Shown here: positions 55,561 through 64,000 of the stretch, piece after piece
How the letters are laid out: every line of letters begins with the position of its first letter
Position numbering within the stretch: position 1 is the stretch's first letter
Source: Oligoflexia bacterium
Lineage (GTDB): Bacteria > Bdellovibrionota_C > UBA2361 > JBGSMV01
NCBI GenBank assembly: GCA_019694515.1
Contig: JAIBBU010000008.1
Span: forward strand, 1 to 64,000
Reading direction: 5' to 3'
Length of the DNA: 64,000 nucleotides
Notes under the pieces: generated by a model
Seen by the model: the letters and a program-made list of their open reading frames with translations, nothing else
Told to the model about the DNA's origin: nothing
Database searches by the model: none
Position numbers and translations under genes: made by a program

Positions 55561-56133
55561 ATGGGAGTATTCACCCGATTGGGGGTCTTACTAGCCTCTG
55601 TGCTGATGGTGTTGGTATTCGTTCTTCCACTTTGGGAGATCGGGTTGAAAGCGCCCCAGTACCCGGAAGGTCTAGCCCTGCAAATTTGGGTCAATAAGGT
55701 CAGCGGTGATGTGCGGAATATTAATATTTTGAATCATTACATTGGGATGGCCAAGATCGAGCAGGACAAAATCCCGGAGCTGCGCATGTTTCCACTCGCC
55801 TTCGGTGTGCTGATTGGGCTCGGGATTCTAAGTGCTATTATAAATCGCCGCAGCCTAATTCTAGTCTGGTGTTGCGCCACAATTCTTTTCGCCGTTGCCG
55901 GACTTTACGACTTCTATTCGTGGGAATACCGGTATGGTCATGAGCTGTCGGAGGATGCCCCGATGAAACTAGAAGATAGTTACCAACCGCCGCTTATCGG
56001 GACCAAACAATTGGCCAATATCACAGCTTCGTCGTGGCCTTCGGGGGGCGGATATGCTTTCACCGCTGCGGCTCTGATCGCTTTATCAATTGCTGGTTTT
56101 ACATTACTCGGCGCTATTAGACGAAAGGCATGA
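55561..56133 (+). CDS. Nos-cluster multi-TM protein
   Basis: A 190-residue protein with four TM helices (LGVLLASVLMVLVFVLPLW, FPLAFGVLIGLGILSAI, LILVWCCATILFAVAGL, AFTAAALIALSIAGFTLLG). Between them is the conserved-looking APQYPEGLALQIWVNKVSGD and NILNHYIGM. Its place between nosZ and nosL is that of the transmembrane protein called NosB in clade II clusters, but I cannot confirm homology. It may anchor electron or copper delivery. AAGGAG lies upstream. Confidence 0.82.
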   Translation: MGVFTRLGVLLASVLMVLVFVLPLWEIGLKAPQYPEGLALQIWVNKVSGDVRNINILNHYIGMAKIEQDKIPELRMFPLAFGVLIGLGILSAIINRRSLILVWCCATILFAVAGLYDFYSWEYRYGHELSEDAPMKLEDSYQPPLIGTKQLANITASSWPSGGGYAFTAAALIALSIAGFTLLGAIRRKA

Positions 56134-56564
56134 ATCGCGTTCTGGTGCTTGCTATAATCTCGCTGGTGCAGTGGGGATGTACAGATCCACAGACTGCGCA
56201 GCCGATTGTTCTTGGGCAGGATCAGTGTCAACTTTGCAGAATGGCGATAGTGGACGGACATTATGGCGGCGAGATCATAAGCGCCAAAGGAAAGGTTTTT
56301 AAGTTTGACTCGATCGAGTGTCTGCTTAATTTTGCGCGAAGCAGTCAGACTGAGATCCAATCTGTCTATCTAGTAGACTTTCTGCGTCCGGGTACGCTGC
56401 TGAAGGCTGAAGGTGCGGTTTTAAGGCGATCTCCCGGTCAAGCTGGGCCGATGGGGGCCGGACTTGTCGCTTTCGCAAGTGCGAAAGAGGCTTTAGGCTT
56501 GGCCGAGGAGGAGACTCAACCGCTTTTTGGATGGCAAGCAGTATTAGATGGCACAGCCAAATGA
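56130..56564 (+). CDS. nosL: Copper chaperone lipoprotein NosL
   Basis: A 144-residue lipoprotein (lipobox cysteine C17 in LVQWGC). The Cu(I) site is C33-QL-C36-R-M38. Also FDSIECLLNFAR, VDFLRPG and MGAGLVAFASAKEA, as in NosL. It delivers copper to apo-NosZ. It overlaps the upstream gene and nosD by 4 bp each (ATGA). Confidence 0.95.
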   Translation: MNRVLVLAIISLVQWGCTDPQTAQPIVLGQDQCQLCRMAIVDGHYGGEIISAKGKVFKFDSIECLLNFARSSQTEIQSVYLVDFLRPGTLLKAEGAVLRRSPGQAGPMGAGLVAFASAKEALGLAEEETQPLFGWQAVLDGTAK

Positions 56565-57823
56565 AGTGGAAGCTTGCGCTTTCCATGGCGCTCGCTTTAA
56601 CTCCATTGCGCGTCTTTGCGCTCACTGTCTGCCATAGCGGCTGCGATTTCGACAGCATTCCTAAGGCTCTCGAACAGAGCGCCTCCGGAGAAGTGCTCAC
56701 TGTACTTCCGGGGATTTATTCTGAACATGAAACTATTCTGCTAAAAAAACCCGTGACTCTCGCCGGGCAGCCCGGGGCGGTTATTGAGGGTCAGGGTGGT
56801 GACAGTATCGTTACAATCAAAGTCCGCGGCGTGAAGGTCTTAGGATTCGAAATTCGGAATTCAGGCTCAAGCTATCTGCATGAACTTGCCGGAATCCGGG
56901 TTGAGGGGGTCGAAGACTGCGAAATTGCCGGCAATCGGCTGATAAACAATGCTTACGGAATTTATCTGGCAGAATCGAGCGGCTGCCGTGTTACGGCTAA
57001 TACAATTGTGGGAATGCCCAGTCAATCCGAGGCGGAATCCGGCAATGGTATTCACAGCTGGAAAGGATCGCGGCATTTTATCTCAAATAACCAGGTGCGC
57101 GGACACCGGGATGGAGTCTATCTCGAGTTCACAGATGACAGCGAGATCGCTGACAATATGGTCCTCGACAATGAGCGTTATGGCCTGCATTTTATGAGCT
57201 CCAACCGGAATGAATATCGATCTAACCGTTTTGAGCACAATGGGGCAGGGGTTGCCGTGATGTATTCGCGCGATATCCGCATGCTTCGGAATGTCTTCCG
57301 TCTTAACAGCGGCGTTGCGTCGTATGGCCTCTTATTAAAAGATATTACCACCGGGATAATTAGCGGCAACATTTTCGACGATAACACTACTGGAATTTAC
57401 ATGGAGGATACGAACCGTTCCAAGTTCAATCAGAACTATTTCTTGAGGAACGGGTACGGACTAAGGATTCTCGGGAACTGCGAAAATAATCTTGTGGAAA
57501 ACAATAATTTTATCGGTAATACCTTTGACGTGGCCACGAATTCAAGCCGCAACCCGAACAGATTCGCGCAGAATTATTGGAGCCAGTATGCCGGTTATGA
57601 TGTGAATCGTGATGGGATTGGGGATGTCCCTTATCGGCCCGTGAGCTTGTCATCAGTAATTGTGGAAAAGCTTGACTCCTCATATGTCTTAATCAAGAGT
57701 CCGTTGCTGCAACTGCTGGACCGGATTGAGCAGGGCTTTCCAATGTTGATTCCAGAGAGCCTTAAAGATGAAGCGCCATTGGATCGGCCTTTTAGTACCG
57801 GGCAGGAATTGGAGCCGCAGTGA
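56561..57823 (+). CDS. nosD: Nitrous oxide reductase maturation protein NosD
   Basis: About 420 residues. A signal peptide (ALSMALALTPLRVFA) precedes a right-handed beta-helix of CASH/PbH1 repeats (for example GNRLINNAYGIYLAES, HRDGVYLEFTDDSEIADN, FDDNTTGIYMEDTN). NosD works with NosF and NosY in CuZ assembly in the periplasm. ATG 56561, overlapping nosL's stop, is the coupled start; an upstream ATG at 56531 is less likely. Confidence 0.95.
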   Translation: MKWKLALSMALALTPLRVFALTVCHSGCDFDSIPKALEQSASGEVLTVLPGIYSEHETILLKKPVTLAGQPGAVIEGQGGDSIVTIKVRGVKVLGFEIRNSGSSYLHELAGIRVEGVEDCEIAGNRLINNAYGIYLAESSGCRVTANTIVGMPSQSEAESGNGIHSWKGSRHFISNNQVRGHRDGVYLEFTDDSEIADNMVLDNERYGLHFMSSNRNEYRSNRFEHNGAGVAVMYSRDIRMLRNVFRLNSGVASYGLLLKDITTGIISGNIFDDNTTGIYMEDTNRSKFNQNYFLRNGYGLRILGNCENNLVENNNFIGNTFDVATNSSRNPNRFAQNYWSQYAGYDVNRDGIGDVPYRPVSLSSVIVEKLDSSYVLIKSPLLQLLDRIEQGFPMLIPESLKDEAPLDRPFSTGQELEPQ

Positions 57824-58548
57824 TCGAAGTTCGCCATCTTTATAAGACATTTGGCTCGGTGCAGGCCCTGAGCGATATTAGCTTTAGCGTTAAGCCGGGG
57901 GTAATTACGGGACTGCTAGGGCCGAATGCCTGCGGTAAAACCACCCTAATCAAAAGCCTCTTGGGCCTGGTCGTGCCGACGCGCGGACAAATCCTTTTCG
58001 ACGGCAAGGATATCGCGGGCAGCTATGGCTACCGCGAAGAGATCGGATATATGCCGCAGAATCCGGACTTTCCCTCGAATCTTTCGCCGCGTGAGCTATT
58101 TGCGCTATTACGGGCAGTAAAGAGAGATTCTGGCTTGCGTCAGGACGAATGTGTCGAGCTCTTCGGCCTCGGTCCGTTCATGAAGCGAGCGCTGGGAGGT
58201 CTGTCCGTCGGTACACGGCAAAAGGTCTCGGCAGTAGCGGCCTTGATGTTCAACCCTCGCATATTAATTTTGGACGAACCGACCGCAGGATTGGACCCGC
58301 TTGCCGCTGCGACCTTCAAGGCGCTGGTGGTGAGTCTGGCCAAAAACGATACCACCGTTATCTTTGTGTCGCATGTGATATTGGAGTTAGAGCGCGTCGT
58401 CGAGCAGATTCTTTTTCTCTTGGACGGCAAGCTTCATTTTGCCAACAGCGTGACGGAGCTGCGCCGTATAATGGGCAAAGAATCACTAGAGGAGAGCATC
58501 CTAGAACTAGTTAAGGCTGAAACAGCGGTGCCGATGCATGGCAAATAG
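57820..58548 (+). CDS. nosF: NosF ABC-type ATPase
   Basis: A 242-residue ABC ATPase with Walker A GLLGPNACGKTTLIK, signature GGLSVGTRQKVSAVAAL, Walker B ILILDEPTAGLDPLA and the switch His in VSHVILELE. It powers the NosDFY machine. The GTG start overlaps nosD's stop. Confidence 0.95.
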   Translation: MIEVRHLYKTFGSVQALSDISFSVKPGVITGLLGPNACGKTTLIKSLLGLVVPTRGQILFDGKDIAGSYGYREEIGYMPQNPDFPSNLSPRELFALLRAVKRDSGLRQDECVELFGLGPFMKRALGGLSVGTRQKVSAVAALMFNPRILILDEPTAGLDPLAAATFKALVVSLAKNDTTVIFVSHVILELERVVEQILFLLDGKLHFANSVTELRRIMGKESLEESILELVKAETAVPMHGK

Positions 58549-59317
58549 GGGAGCGGTCGTTAAATTCGAGTTCTTTAATGTGCTCCGGAGCCGATGGCTG
58601 CTGGTATATTTTATTGCGCTGGCGGCATCGACGATTGGTCTCGCCAGGATTGTTGATGATCCCAGGAAGACCCAGTTGGCCCTGCTGAATGTGGTAGGGG
58701 TGCTGTGTCCTTTGGTCAGTGTCCTTTTCGCGGTCACCTATTGGTATAGCTCGGAGCGGTTTACGGAGCTGATGCTGTCTCAGCCAGTCTCTCGGGGCAT
58801 GCTCTTTTGGTCGCGTCTATTGGCACTAAGCGGTTCGCTAACGCTTTGTAGTTTGCTTGGCATTCTTTTGCCGGGGCTCTTCTGCGGCTTGCTAGACGGT
58901 GCAATGATTTGGTTGCTGGCGGCTACGGGCTTCCTTTCGGTCATCTCCTCGATGATAGGAGCATTGATCGCAGTCTACGTGCAGGACCGCATGCGGGGTA
59001 TCGGGCTTGCGCTCGGTCTCTGGTTCTACGCTGAGCTGCTGCACGACGGCATTGCTTTAACCGCGCTGATAAGCCTCAGAGACTATCCGCTCGATCTGGC
59101 AGTGGGGATCTGGTCTGCGTTGAACCCGGTGTGTTTAACGCGGGTTGCAATGCTGCTGCGGTTGGATGCGCCGCTGTTGCTAGGCCATTCCGGGGCGTTA
59201 GTGCGGAACTTGGCTCAAAGTGATACGGGTCTCTATTATGCCGCGGCGGCGGCAATGGTTTGGCTGGCTGTTCCGGTCTGCCTGGCCTCCCGTCATTTCC
59301 GCCGCCGCGATCTGTAG
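58538..59317 (+). CDS. nosY: NosY ABC permease
   Basis: A 259-residue membrane protein with about six TM helices (VGVLCPLVSVLFAVTYW, LLALSGSLTLCSLLGIL, WLLAATGFLSVISSMIG, and others). The ERFTELMLSQPVSRGMLFWSR segment is typical of the NosY/ABC-2 coupling region. It overlaps nosF by 11 bp and is the last gene of the nos operon. Confidence 0.93.
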   Translation: MANRGAVVKFEFFNVLRSRWLLVYFIALAASTIGLARIVDDPRKTQLALLNVVGVLCPLVSVLFAVTYWYSSERFTELMLSQPVSRGMLFWSRLLALSGSLTLCSLLGILLPGLFCGLLDGAMIWLLAATGFLSVISSMIGALIAVYVQDRMRGIGLALGLWFYAELLHDGIALTALISLRDYPLDLAVGIWSALNPVCLTRVAMLLRLDAPLLLGHSGALVRNLAQSDTGLYYAAAAAMVWLAVPVCLASRHFRRRDL

Positions 59318-59338
59318 GTCGATTCTTTGGAGTACCTA

Positions 59339-59854
59339 CTAGCTGGTCTTCTTTGGGGGTAGAAGCACAGTATCGATCACATGGACAATTCCATTCGCTG
59401 CTGGAACCGAGGCCAGCACCGCCGCGTCGTTAATGAACACCTTGCCGTTTTTCACGCTGACCTTGACGTGATCGCCATTGGCTTCACCCAAATCGGCGCC
59501 GTCGACCAGCATATTCGGTCGGAGCACCCCCACGAACACGTGATATTCCAGAATATCTTGAAGCGCAGCCAAGTTTTCCGGCTTCAATAGATTCTCTACG
59601 GTACCCTTGGGTAGCTTATCGAACGCAGCGTTGGTCGGTGCAAAGACCGTGAATGGACCGGGATTCGAGAGTGAGTCGACCAACGAGGCAGCCTTGACTG
59701 CCGTTACCAAGGTGCTGTGATCTTTAGAACCTACTGCAACTTGCACCACGTTTTTCTTCGCCACATCACCAACAATTGTTGATTGGTCTGCCAAAAGTTG
59801 AGTTGTTGTGCACAAGAGCACGAAAGTAATGGTCAATTGTAATGCGCGTCTCAT
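59339..59854 (-). CDS. Secreted fasciclin-domain protein
   Basis: About 171 residues: signal peptide (LQLTITFVLLCTTTQLLA) and one FAS1 domain with DHSTLVTAVKAASLVDSL, GPFTVFAPTNAAFDKLP, LQDILEYHVFVG and the terminal ANGIVHVIDTVLLPP. ATG 59854 has AAGGAG upstream; starts to 59893 are not supported. FAS1 domains mediate adhesion. It converges on nosY with 21 bp between stops. Confidence 0.93.
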   Translation of the reverse strand: MRRALQLTITFVLLCTTTQLLADQSTIVGDVAKKNVVQVAVGSKDHSTLVTAVKAASLVDSLSNPGPFTVFAPTNAAFDKLPKGTVENLLKPENLAALQDILEYHVFVGVLRPNMLVDGADLGEANGDHVKVSVKNGKVFINDAAVLASVPAANGIVHVIDTVLLPPKKTS

Positions 59855-60393
59855 CCAAAGCTCCTTTCTAAGTAATGCCATTTGCAGGCCCATAAACGAA
59901 ACGGCGCTGCGCTAATTATGTTACAAGAGACGATGCATATCGGGCAAATTAATTCGGCATTACTGGATATAGATATCCAGTAATTGAGTGACACGGTAAG
60001 GATTGTTGAGAAGACGGGTAGGGTGAGATTTCAGGCCCGCACCTACTCAGTAAATGACCCTAGGGTGTAGTCCAGCTAAAAGTTCCCGCATGAACCTCCT
60101 TGATGCCGAATTCCCAGACTGCTCCATTTTTCCTGCTGATGGTCAAATTACCGGCCGCGCCCGAGAAGCTGCGGGGGAAGAGAAGTGCTCAGCTATGCAG
60201 TTCACATCTTTGCGTTCGCAGCTGCTAAGGGCCTTGGCGAGAGCCAGGTCTTGATGCGAAGGCTAGCCATAAGAACCCTCGTTAAAGCCGGAAGTCATAC
60301 CGCATTTGTCTTTAGAGCTTCGCCCGCTGCCGCGTTTAGAGTCAATCCTTATCTTGATTTAGTAGGTCGTGTCCTGATAACGGCATAAGAGCG
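59855..60393. other. 540-bp intergenic region
   Basis: It lies upstream of the fasciclin gene and downstream of the HAD gene. It contains a perfect 22-bp palindrome (listed separately). Short open frames at 60,054-60,388 have no ribosome site or recognisable domain, so no gene is called. Confidence 0.6.
59961..59982. promoter_or_regulatory. Perfect 22-bp palindrome, possible operator
   Basis: TACTGGATAT is followed by AG and then ATATCCAGTA, an exact dyad with a 2-base centre. It is about 107 bp upstream of the fasciclin start and not near a stop codon, and it has no T run, which favours a protein-binding site over a terminator. Confidence 0.45.
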
Positions 60394-61260
60394 TTATGCT
60401 CGTCCCGGCATTGCTGAGACATCGTGCAGATGTTTAATGTCGGCGATGATGACGTCTAAGATATTTCTCACGTAGCGATCGAGAGCCTTGTCTTTGCGGT
60501 AGTCCGCAGCTGCAAAGTAATCTACGCGATTCGCTGCCCGCAGTTTTTCGCAAATGGAGATTGATCCCTTGTCGCGCGGGTTGTGGACGGCGATGGCGTA
60601 GCCCCCATTCTTCTTGGTAAGAGTCATCGACGGAACATCGGACATTCCGTCACCGATGTAAACCATGTGTGAGAATGGGACGGGCCTAAGATTTTCCGGC
60701 ATGTGCTCGTTGATACTTTCGTCTAATTGCTCCTTGCCTTTGTTAATCCTAAAGAGGAACTGGGTTTTCATGGTGTCGTTAATCAACACCGAGGGAAAGG
60801 TTGCCACGCCATTGTGATCATAATGCAATTCGGAAGCATAGATACGCTTGAACTCTTTCTTGATCGTGCAGCCCTCTACAATCTCGAGGAGTCCTGCTGA
60901 GATTAGGTAATGGTGAAGTCGGACATAGCCCGGTGCGTGTTTACGCACATATCTGTTCATTCGCGAAAACCACTCTTCGACCCCGGCGAAGTACTCAATG
61001 TTCTTGGCTAGCGCCCGCAGCTCTTTTCGGCCCAGCCGCTTTTCTTTGTCGGCGATCTTTTTCAGCATTAACCTCATCCAGGTTAACATGCGGTCGCCCT
61101 TGGTTTTATCGGCTTCCCTATTTACCTCTTTCCAGAAGGAGTCGCCGGTGATTCCGAGTTCGGGTAGCACCGTATACTCCTGCATCGCTAGGGGGGTGAG
61201 GGTATTGTCGAAGTCATAGATCAGAGCAATCGAATTCTGAAGGAAGCGCTCTTTCGGCAC
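60394..61260 (-). CDS. HAD-family hydrolase (phosphoserine-phosphatase-like)
   Basis: About 289 residues. HAD motif I is IYDFDNTLTPLAMQEY (nucleophile Asp, DxDxT), motif II near HHYLISAGLLEIVEG and motif IV VYIGDGMSDVPSMTL; a helical cap lies between I and II. GTG at 61260 is preferred because GGAG sits seven bases upstream; GTG 61266 is the longer alternative. The substrate cannot be read. It appears monocistronic. Confidence 0.9.
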   Translation of the reverse strand: MPKERFLQNSIALIYDFDNTLTPLAMQEYTVLPELGITGDSFWKEVNREADKTKGDRMLTWMRLMLKKIADKEKRLGRKELRALAKNIEYFAGVEEWFSRMNRYVRKHAPGYVRLHHYLISAGLLEIVEGCTIKKEFKRIYASELHYDHNGVATFPSVLINDTMKTQFLFRINKGKEQLDESINEHMPENLRPVPFSHMVYIGDGMSDVPSMTLTKKNGGYAIAVHNPRDKGSISICEKLRAANRVDYFAAADYRKDKALDRYVRNILDVIIADIKHLHDVSAMPGRA

Positions 61261-61424
61261 GTGCACACTCCATAGGGACTAATAGTAGATCTAGGCATAG
61301 CACCACTTGGCGCGGCGGTAAAATAGAAATGGAAGTCGACTAAAGGAAGGAGTGGGAAAAAACCGGAAAGGCTCACGCCAGCCCGAAACCGGCCTCTGGC
61401 GCACCGCGAAGGTTGCCTGAGAGC

Positions 61425-62963
61425 TTAGTTGCGATCAATGAAGGACTCGAGAGTGTCAATTCCCATTCGCAAGCGTGGCAGATATCCGGCCCAGCTGTTG
61501 AAGGAGTGCTGCAGCCCGTAATAGACCATCGTATCGAATAGAAAATTGCCCCCGCCCTCGGTGTACATGACCTGTCTTTCGAGATCCCGATAGAGCTCGG
61601 AAGTCATGTCGGGAAGTGCGCGCAAAAACTGGGCGCGCGTTTGAAGGGAGTTGAAGTCTCGTCTGCTTAGCGCATCGGGAATGACACGTCTTCGGAGGTC
61701 GTTCAGAATCGGACTGTCGGGATGGTTCCGTATGTCATCCTCGGGATCTAATTTTTGCCAAGCTCGGAGCCGCGCCTGTTTGGATTCCTCCGCTATGGCT
61801 TGGTCCACGATCTTCTGTGCGGCGCTCGAACACAGTGCCATGCGAGTGATGTGCCAGATCTCCTTCTCGCTAAACCCTGACAGCCTATAGTTAAGGCGCT
61901 GAGCGCTCTGCTCTATACCAAGGGAGGGCGGGAGAGTGCCCTTCCAGGTCTTGTATTCCGGATGTCTGACCCAGACCGAGTTGATAATAGCCTGTTCATT
62001 TGTGTCTCCGAAGTAATATTTTTGATGCCGTGAAAAGTAAATCTTGGCATCGTCGGATGCAGTCTCCCGCCTCAAATACTGCTCGATCCACCAGATCGTT
62101 TTTTCCGAGAGTTTCAATCCGGAAGTCAGGAGTCGCATTCTTGAGAAAAATTGGGAGATACTCTTTGGAGCGCCGAGTTTTCCGCTCCATTCGCTAGGCG
62201 TGTTAGCGTTTAAGTTGGCCGAGCTTTGTGCCGCATCCGGCGAGTTATTAAGCAGCCCGGGAGCGCTGGTAAAATCATAAGCGAAATCCGAGGGCACATG
62301 TCTGCGAAACGGTTTAAAGAGATGTGCCGCGCCCACAGCCAGCAGGCCCGTTAGGGCAATCACACTGAACTGTTCCCACCAGTGGGTCCATCCGCCATTC
62401 GAGCTATCCTCTGGATCGATCTCAATGCGCACGCCACGATGAAGCAGCTTTTGGTCGGTGGCGCTGATTTGAGATCCAGAATTTCTGGTCGCAAGCTCAC
62501 GAACTCGCTGCCGCACCCCGGCCTCTCCGCCTAGTGCTTCAATCTCCGGTTTGGTGAGAATGTCCTCCTGCGCACGCCAAGTAAAGGTAAGTTGCCCGGT
62601 TCGTCCGGCAAAAGCTTGCTCCAGTGCGGCGAGAGCAGCCTTGGCTCGTTGTGCGGCCAGCTCCTCATTGGAGGCATCTGCAACTCCGAGGGTAGGAAGG
62701 TCATTGCTATAGCCAGTAAGGGTAATGTGATGTGGATGCCCATCCTGGGTGCGTGCCTTAATGTAGTCCACCAGCGAGACTACCTGCTCGGCGTTAAGAA
62801 ACTGTTCATCGCCCGAATCGACCAGGAATGCAGACTCGGAGGCAGCCGCTGCCCGCGCGACAGTAGTTGCAAGGGCGATCGTGGCGACAGCGCTCGGAAG
62901 TCGTAACTGCTGCGCCCAAGGTTCGAGAATTGCGGGTGTGGGTTCTTTTGCGGTCGTAAGCAT
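61425..62963 (-). CDS. Membrane protein with OmpA-like N-terminal domain, unknown C-terminus
   Basis: A 512-residue protein. A hydrophobic segment lies at ~24-42. An OmpA/MotB-like fold covers ~46-125 (LNAEQVVSLVDYIKA, HHITLTGYSNDLPT, NEELAAQRAKAALAAL). A TM helix lies at ~197-216 (QFSVIALTGLLAVGAAHLF), followed by a ~290-residue soluble, mainly helical domain (for example LKLSEKTIWWIEQYLRRE, SGFSEKEIWHITRMALC). I do not recognise the C-terminal half. An OmpA-like domain before, not after, the TM is unusual. The ATG has GGAG upstream. Confidence 0.75.
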   Translation of the reverse strand: MLTTAKEPTPAILEPWAQQLRLPSAVATIALATTVARAAAASESAFLVDSGDEQFLNAEQVVSLVDYIKARTQDGHPHHITLTGYSNDLPTLGVADASNEELAAQRAKAALAALEQAFAGRTGQLTFTWRAQEDILTKPEIEALGGEAGVRQRVRELATRNSGSQISATDQKLLHRGVRIEIDPEDSSNGGWTHWWEQFSVIALTGLLAVGAAHLFKPFRRHVPSDFAYDFTSAPGLLNNSPDAAQSSANLNANTPSEWSGKLGAPKSISQFFSRMRLLTSGLKLSEKTIWWIEQYLRRETASDDAKIYFSRHQKYYFGDTNEQAIINSVWVRHPEYKTWKGTLPPSLGIEQSAQRLNYRLSGFSEKEIWHITRMALCSSAAQKIVDQAIAEESKQARLRAWQKLDPEDDIRNHPDSPILNDLRRRVIPDALSRRDFNSLQTRAQFLRALPDMTSELYRDLERQVMYTEGGGNFLFDTMVYYGLQHSFNSWAGYLPRLRMGIDTLESFIDRN

Positions 62964-63265
62964 CTGCGAGATACTCCATCGATGGAAATGCCAGCGGCAT
63001 CATAAACGAGGCGCCGTTTGAAAATCAAATATAGTTCTAGCTTCGACCCGAACGTAACGATCGCGTCATCGGTCTATCCGCAAACCGATGTAAGGTACCT
63101 GGTACCATACGTCCTTCGGTGCTTCTAGATGACTGAATTAATTAGTGAATATCAGAGCGCTATCGTCATCACGATCGGACCTGAATCGGCCGATATTGCA
63201 TCCAAATAGTAGGGAAGGCTCTTTGCGCCGCGCATCCCCACATTCAAGGTTTTTACCGGGATTTA
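62964..63265. other. Divergent intergenic region (~300 bp)
   Basis: Promoter region between the OmpA-like gene (minus) and the histidine kinase (plus). It holds a predicted minus-strand promoter and a pair of adjacent GGTACC sites near 63,095-63,107. No gene is seen in it. Confidence 0.6.
62999..63028 (-). promoter_or_regulatory. Predicted sigma-70-type promoter for the OmpA-like gene
   Basis: Reading the minus strand, TTGATT (-35) and TATGAT (-10) are separated by 18 bp, ending 36 bp before the ATG. Confidence 0.35.
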
Positions 63266-64000
63266 ATGGACATATTCGTCACCCTGTTTTCGTTCATCAT
63301 GGCGTTGGCGCTTGCCACCGAGCCGATCTACTTCCTCGACGTGCTCCCTCCGCGCACCGTAGCCGCGATTAACCTGGTTGGCTGGTCATTTGTCATTCTG
63401 TTGCTCCTAGTGCGTTTCGATTTTCGGCGACGCATCTATTTGATCGCAAAGAATCTTGAGATCGATACTCGCTTTAAAGGTTTCGAAGAACTGCTCTCGA
63501 CCTTGATTCGGGAGGTTCGCCGCAAGCATGACGCCTTCGCCATCAATTTGTTGGAAAAGAAGATCTCCTCCGAAAAGGAGCTTTCGCGGGCATTGGAAAG
63601 CATCGTTGCCCTGGCCTTTCGGCTGCTTAACGCTGAGTCGGCCGAACTGGCGCTGTTTGACCGCGAATCGGGGATGTATCACTCGTCATTCGTGCTCGGT
63701 AAACCATTTCGGACTTCAGCTCAGGCCATGCTCAATAACGCGGTCGATGGCGGCAAGGAGGAGGTCAGCCCGGATGTACTGGTGCATCCGATCACTTTCT
63801 CCGGCTCGGTCCTAGGGACGCTGCGAGTGGCGTTGAAGCGCGGCACGCTGCCCGGGCAAAGCGATCGAGAGGTGCTGAGACTCCTTGCGCTGCAAGGTGG
63901 GCTGGCGATTATCAATGCACAGTATACCGACCAGCTGCTAAAGATGCGCCGCAGCTCTGAGGAAACTGTAAAAGCTAAGACCGGATTCCTAGCGAATCTG
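63266..64000 (+). CDS. Sensor histidine kinase with GAF-like domain (partial, cut by window end)
   Basis: The first 245 residues are visible, all open. One or two TM helices (IFVTLFSFIMALALATE, VAAINLVGWSFVILLLLVR) are followed by a coiled helix and a GAF-like domain at ~105-215 (LLNAESAELALFDRESGMY, ITFSGSVLGTLRVAL, LLALQGGLAIINAQYTDQL). The last residues KAKTGFLANL are exactly the segment that precedes the phospho-accepting His box (SHELRTPL) in HisKA kinases. ATG 63266 is chosen; the ribosome site is weak. Confidence 0.85.
   Translation, partial: MDIFVTLFSFIMALALATEPIYFLDVLPPRTVAAINLVGWSFVILLLLVRFDFRRRIYLIAKNLEIDTRFKGFEELLSTLIREVRRKHDAFAINLLEKKISSEKELSRALESIVALAFRLLNAESAELALFDRESGMYHSSFVLGKPFRTSAQAMLNNAVDGGKEEVSPDVLVHPITFSGSVLGTLRVALKRGTLPGQSDREVLRLLALQGGLAIINAQYTDQLLKMRRSSEETVKAKTGFLANL

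Noticed and set aside
60054-60388. Two short plus-strand frames between the fasciclin and HAD genes
   Set aside because: No ribosome site, no domain, and composition like the surrounding non-coding sequence.

Overview
The window reads as a chromosomal stretch of a Gram-negative, G+C-moderate (mid-50s percent by eye) bacterium. It has Sec and Tat signal peptides, a Bat (von Willebrand) operon, a Sec-type nitrous oxide reductase cluster, a c-di-AMP operon and large calcium-binding surface proteins. The mix resembles lineages once grouped as Deltaproteobacteria, but there is no rRNA or marker tree here, so the phylum is not assigned. I see no tRNA, rRNA, transposase, prophage or CRISPR. Short non-AUG starts (TTG, GTG) and overlapping stop/start codons are common.

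Layout. (1) 1-7.3 kb: a flagellin-like protein with a large inserted beta-propeller-like region (minus), then a giant secreted FG-GAP/thrombospondin-3-type protein (plus). (2) 7.5-12.2 kb: mgtE, a 350-bp hairpin repeat, nadA and pepD. (3) 12.4-20.6 kb: a tightly packed minus-strand operon NfeD-SPFH-MoxR-DUF58-DUF4381-BatA-BatB/BatC fusion-BatD. (4) 20.9-30.9 kb: DoxX, tilS, ftsH, then cdaA-ybbR-glmM-nnrED-tsaE-lysC. (5) 30.8-32.6 kb: a small secreted helix-hairpin-helix protein, a tandem 27-bp repeat array and two small genes. (6) 32.7-36.7 kb: cysteine desulfurase plus mnmA (tRNA thiolation), converging on a bifunctional ATP sulfurylase/APS kinase. (7) 36.8-46.3 kb: a cluster of five alkaline-phosphatase-superfamily genes with a small ribbon-helix-helix-like protein, a three-TM protein and a DUF1579 protein. 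(8) 46.4-52.8 kb: a Cys-rich secreted protein, a multi-TM GT51 glycosyltransferase, rnc-der, guaA and an Rrf2 regulator. (9) 52.9-59.9 kb: cytochrome c, nosZ, a membrane protein, nosL, nosD, nosF, nosY and a fasciclin-domain protein. (10) 60-64 kb: a HAD hydrolase, an OmpA-like membrane protein and the start of a sensor histidine kinase.

The most interesting unexplained unit is region 7. Two pairs of paralogous phosphatase-superfamily enzymes (one pair membrane-anchored, one exported) are interleaved with accessory genes. Three otherwise unrelated proteins of the cluster end in the same tail, L-K-x-L-G-Y-L. None of the sulfatase-like members keeps the formylglycine CxPxR motif; Thr or Ser sits at the nucleophile position, so phosphate-ester or phosphotransfer chemistry is more likely than sulfate hydrolysis. 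Second-rank oddities are the flagellin-propeller chimera, the seven-TM GT51 fusion, the intergenic repeat family, and a nos cluster without nearby denitrification genes.
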